Positions 22,510-23,551 of a stretch of 23,551 nt of DNA are shown here, piece after piece (within the stretch, counting starts at the first letter, position 1; each line of letters begins with the position of its first letter). Both the position numbers and the translations under genes were made by a program. A model generated the notes under the pieces. It saw only the letters and a list, made by a program, of their open reading frames with translations, ran no database searches and was not told the origin of the DNA. This DNA is from an uncultured Bacilli bacterium (GTDB lineage: Bacteria > Bacillota_I > Bacilli_A > RF39 > UBA660), in the NCBI GenBank assembly GCA_934101795.1, contig CAKORY010000016.1, positions 1 to 23,551 on the forward strand. The letters are read 5' to 3'.

Positions 22510-23140
22510 ACCTATTGAAATAGAATTAAAATATCTAACAAATAAAGATTTTAAACTAGCAAGATTGCTTAACTTACTAACAAAAAACGGATTTATTATT
22601 TTGGATATACACGATGTTATAAACATAGATAAATATTTTGATACACCAGATAAAGATTTATTAAAAGATGGCGCTTCTCTTAGAATTAGAATTGTAAATA
22701 ATAAGCCTTATGGAACACTAAAATATCCTGTAAATAAAGATAATAATTATTGTGAAAGAATAGAAATTGAAAAAGAAATTGAAGAAGAAGACTTTAACTC
22801 TTTACTGAATATATTTAACGATATTCCTTATGATATATCTAATGTATGTCCAAAACCTACATTATCTATAATTAATCATAGATATGAAATATATTTAAAA
22901 TATGAAGATGTAATAATAGCACTTGCAAATGATGATGTAACATACAAAAAAGACAATGAAGAAGAACATGAAACTATGATAGAAATAGAAATAAAAGAAG
23001 GATTAAATTATAAATTACTAGATAATATAAACGATTTAATTATTAATAACTTAGGACTAATTCCAACAAAAGAAAATAAATATAAAAGAGGATTAAGATT
23101 AACAACATCAAAAATTTTATCAAGAAAAAAGCATCAGTAA
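22502..23140 (+). CDS. CYTH domain protein (triphosphate-binding tunnel fold)
   Basis: 212 residues. The ExExK signature is EIELK (6-10) next to the N terminus. KYFDTPDKDLLKDGASLRIR (about 43-62), TLKYP, ERIEIEKEI and EIEIKEG supply the acidic and basic residues lining a triphosphate tunnel. KYKRGL closes the domain. Bacterial relatives include inorganic triphosphatases and adenylate or thiamine triphosphate enzymes; Firmicute CYTH proteins are often of the YjbK type. The start ATG overlaps the nucleotidase stop region and has AAGGAG eight bases upstream. The pairing with a nucleotidase suggests nucleotide or phosphate housekeeping. A terminator overlaps its stop codon. Confidence 0.9.
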   Translation: MNKPIEIELKYLTNKDFKLARLLNLLTKNGFIILDIHDVINIDKYFDTPDKDLLKDGASLRIRIVNNKPYGTLKYPVNKDNNYCERIEIEKEIEEEDFNSLLNIFNDIPYDISNVCPKPTLSIINHRYEIYLKYEDVIIALANDDVTYKKDNEEEHETMIEIEIKEGLNYKLLDNINDLIINNLGLIPTKENKYKRGLRLTTSKILSRKKHQ

Positions 23141-23151
23141 TGGTGCTTTTT
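23126..23151 (+). terminator. Terminator of the murE operon
   Basis: AAAAAGCATCA (23126-23136) pairs with TGGTGCTTTTT (23141-23151) over GTAA, which includes part of the stop codon. The 11-bp stem contains one G-U pair. Confidence 0.88.
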
Positions 23152-23192
23152 ACATAAATTAACAATTTTTTCTAAAAATTATCTTTGAATAC

Positions 23193-23221
23193 TTGCATTC
23201 TCCGATTATTTTTGCTATAAT
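23193..23221 (+). promoter_or_regulatory. tRNA-Gly promoter
   Basis: TTGCAT (23193-23198) and TATAAT (23216-23221) are separated by 17 bp, about 20 bases before the tRNA. Confidence 0.8.
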
Positions 23222-23241
23222 CTAACTTGTCAAGGAAAAAT

Positions 23242-23315
23242 GCAGGTGTAGTTTAATGGTAGAATAAGAGCCTTCCAAGCTCCTGACGTGAGTTCGATTC
23301 TCATCACCTGCTCCA
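23242..23315 (+). tRNA. tRNA-Gly, anticodon TCC
   Basis: 74 bases. The acceptor arm GCAGGTG pairs with CACCTGC, discriminator T, then an encoded CCA. The anticodon loop is CTTCCAA (anticodon TCC) between AGAGC-type stem arms. The T loop is TTCGATT between GTGAG and CTCAT (one mismatch-prone pair). It reads GGA and, through wobble, other glycine codons. It has its own promoter and terminator. Confidence 0.95.
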
Positions 23316-23324
23316 TTTGAAATC

Positions 23325-23360
23325 AACTTACGGACTTAAGTGTTTGTAAGTTTTTATTTT
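23325..23360 (+). terminator. tRNA-Gly terminator
   Basis: AACTTAC (23325-23331) pairs with GTAAGTT (23346-23352) over a 14-base loop, with TTTTATTTT following. Confidence 0.75.
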
Positions 23361-23377
23361 TATATAAATAATCTTTA

Positions 23378-23419
23378 AAAAAGAGGAAAAAATTATCAAA
23401 ATAATTTAATCCTCTTTTT
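23378..23419. terminator. Strong hairpin, probably bidirectional terminator
   Basis: AAAAAGAGGA (23378-23387) pairs perfectly with TCCTCTTTTT (23410-23419) over a 22-base AU-rich loop. T-runs are available on both strands. It most likely ends the minus-strand gene entering from the right. Confidence 0.65.
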
Positions 23420-23463
23420 ATATACTTTTAAATTTAGGAGTAAAATTTGTGTCTAGCCAGCAC

Positions 23464-23507
23464 TGAATTTATATTCCCGCATAAATTCTACTATGGGAAT
23501 TCCCATA
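23464..23507. repeat. Paired palindromes at the right edge
   Basis: GAATTTAT/ATAAATTC (23464-23471 with 23480-23487) forms one hairpin. TATGGGAATTCCCATA (23492-23507) is a perfect 16-bp palindrome. ATTCCC in the first loop can also pair with GGGAAT in the second, so alternative folds exist. It lies between a possible gene end at 23511 and the terminator at 23378-23419. Confidence 0.5.
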
Positions 23508-23510
23508 CCC

Positions 23511-23551
23511 TTATTTAAGATAATTATTTAAATATTCAATCCATTCAGGAG
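23511..23551 (-). CDS. Possible C-terminal end of a gene entering from the right edge
   Basis: On the minus strand the last codons would read PEWIEYLNNYLK, then TAA at 23513-23511. The frame is open to the edge, ends like a normal protein, and is followed by a terminator-like hairpin. With only about 13 codons visible, no family can be named. Confidence 0.3.
   Translation of the reverse strand, partial: PEWIEYLNNYLK

Noticed and set aside
1..23551. CRISPR array or prophage
   Set aside because: No regularly spaced repeats and no phage structural genes anywhere in the window.
1..23551. Alternative genetic code (UGA as Trp)
   Set aside because: TGA ends the genes at 1351-2526 and 8074-9357 and tryptophans are encoded as TGG.

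Overview
The window looks like a piece of a chromosome from a low-G+C, gut-type Bacillota, most likely class Bacilli near the RF39/Erysipelotrichales-like lineages (this placement is inference). The reasons are very AT-rich DNA, AGGAGG-type ribosome binding sites, TGA used as a stop, a leucine T-box, a MurE with the meso-diaminopimelate DNPR motif, a YtxG/YtxH-type operon, and a small Cse60-like sporulation gene. Most of the window is compact core genome. Terminators often overlap stop codons and genes often overlap by 1-20 bases.

Left part (1-4703): the promoter and ribosome binding site of a minus-strand gene that starts off the left edge. Next comes a membrane-anchored beta-lactamase-fold serine hydrolase (minus), divergent from a two-gene plus operon: a membrane-anchored surface protein and a phosphodiester glycosidase (NAGPA domain). 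Facing these is a minus-strand pair, a membrane-anchored rhodanese-like protein and a thioredoxin-like lipoprotein. Middle-left (4704-7481): a minus-strand OmpR-type response regulator and its histidine kinase with a terminator, preceded by an unknown 133-residue protein.

Accessory segment (7482-9657): a 568-bp internally deleted insertion sequence with perfect 12-bp terminal inverted repeats and a broken transposase. It lies three bases beyond the stop codon of a less AT-rich surface-protein gene. Divergent from that gene is a small XRE regulator, and a paralogue of the regulator sits near 20.2 kb. The surface protein shares its C-terminal signature with the 1351-2526 protein.

Right part (9658-23551): a four-gene minus operon (lipoprotein, disordered protein with a short linear motif, YtxG-like DUF948, YtxH). 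Next is a structured orphan RNA gene whose promoter carries Spo0A-box-like sequences in the same arrangement as the promoter at the left edge. Then trmB, a small coiled-coil protein, and a Cse60-like 56-residue gene. A leucine T-box controls a small membrane protein and leuS. Then trpS with a GH31 glycosidase, and the plus operon murE, 5'-nucleotidase, CYTH protein. A tRNA-Gly(TCC) and the tail of an off-edge gene close the window.

The least explained signal is the orphan RNA at 12117-12272, together with the shared TGTCGAA-box promoter architecture. The Cse60-like gene found nearby makes a Spo0A/sporulation link plausible, but it is unproven.
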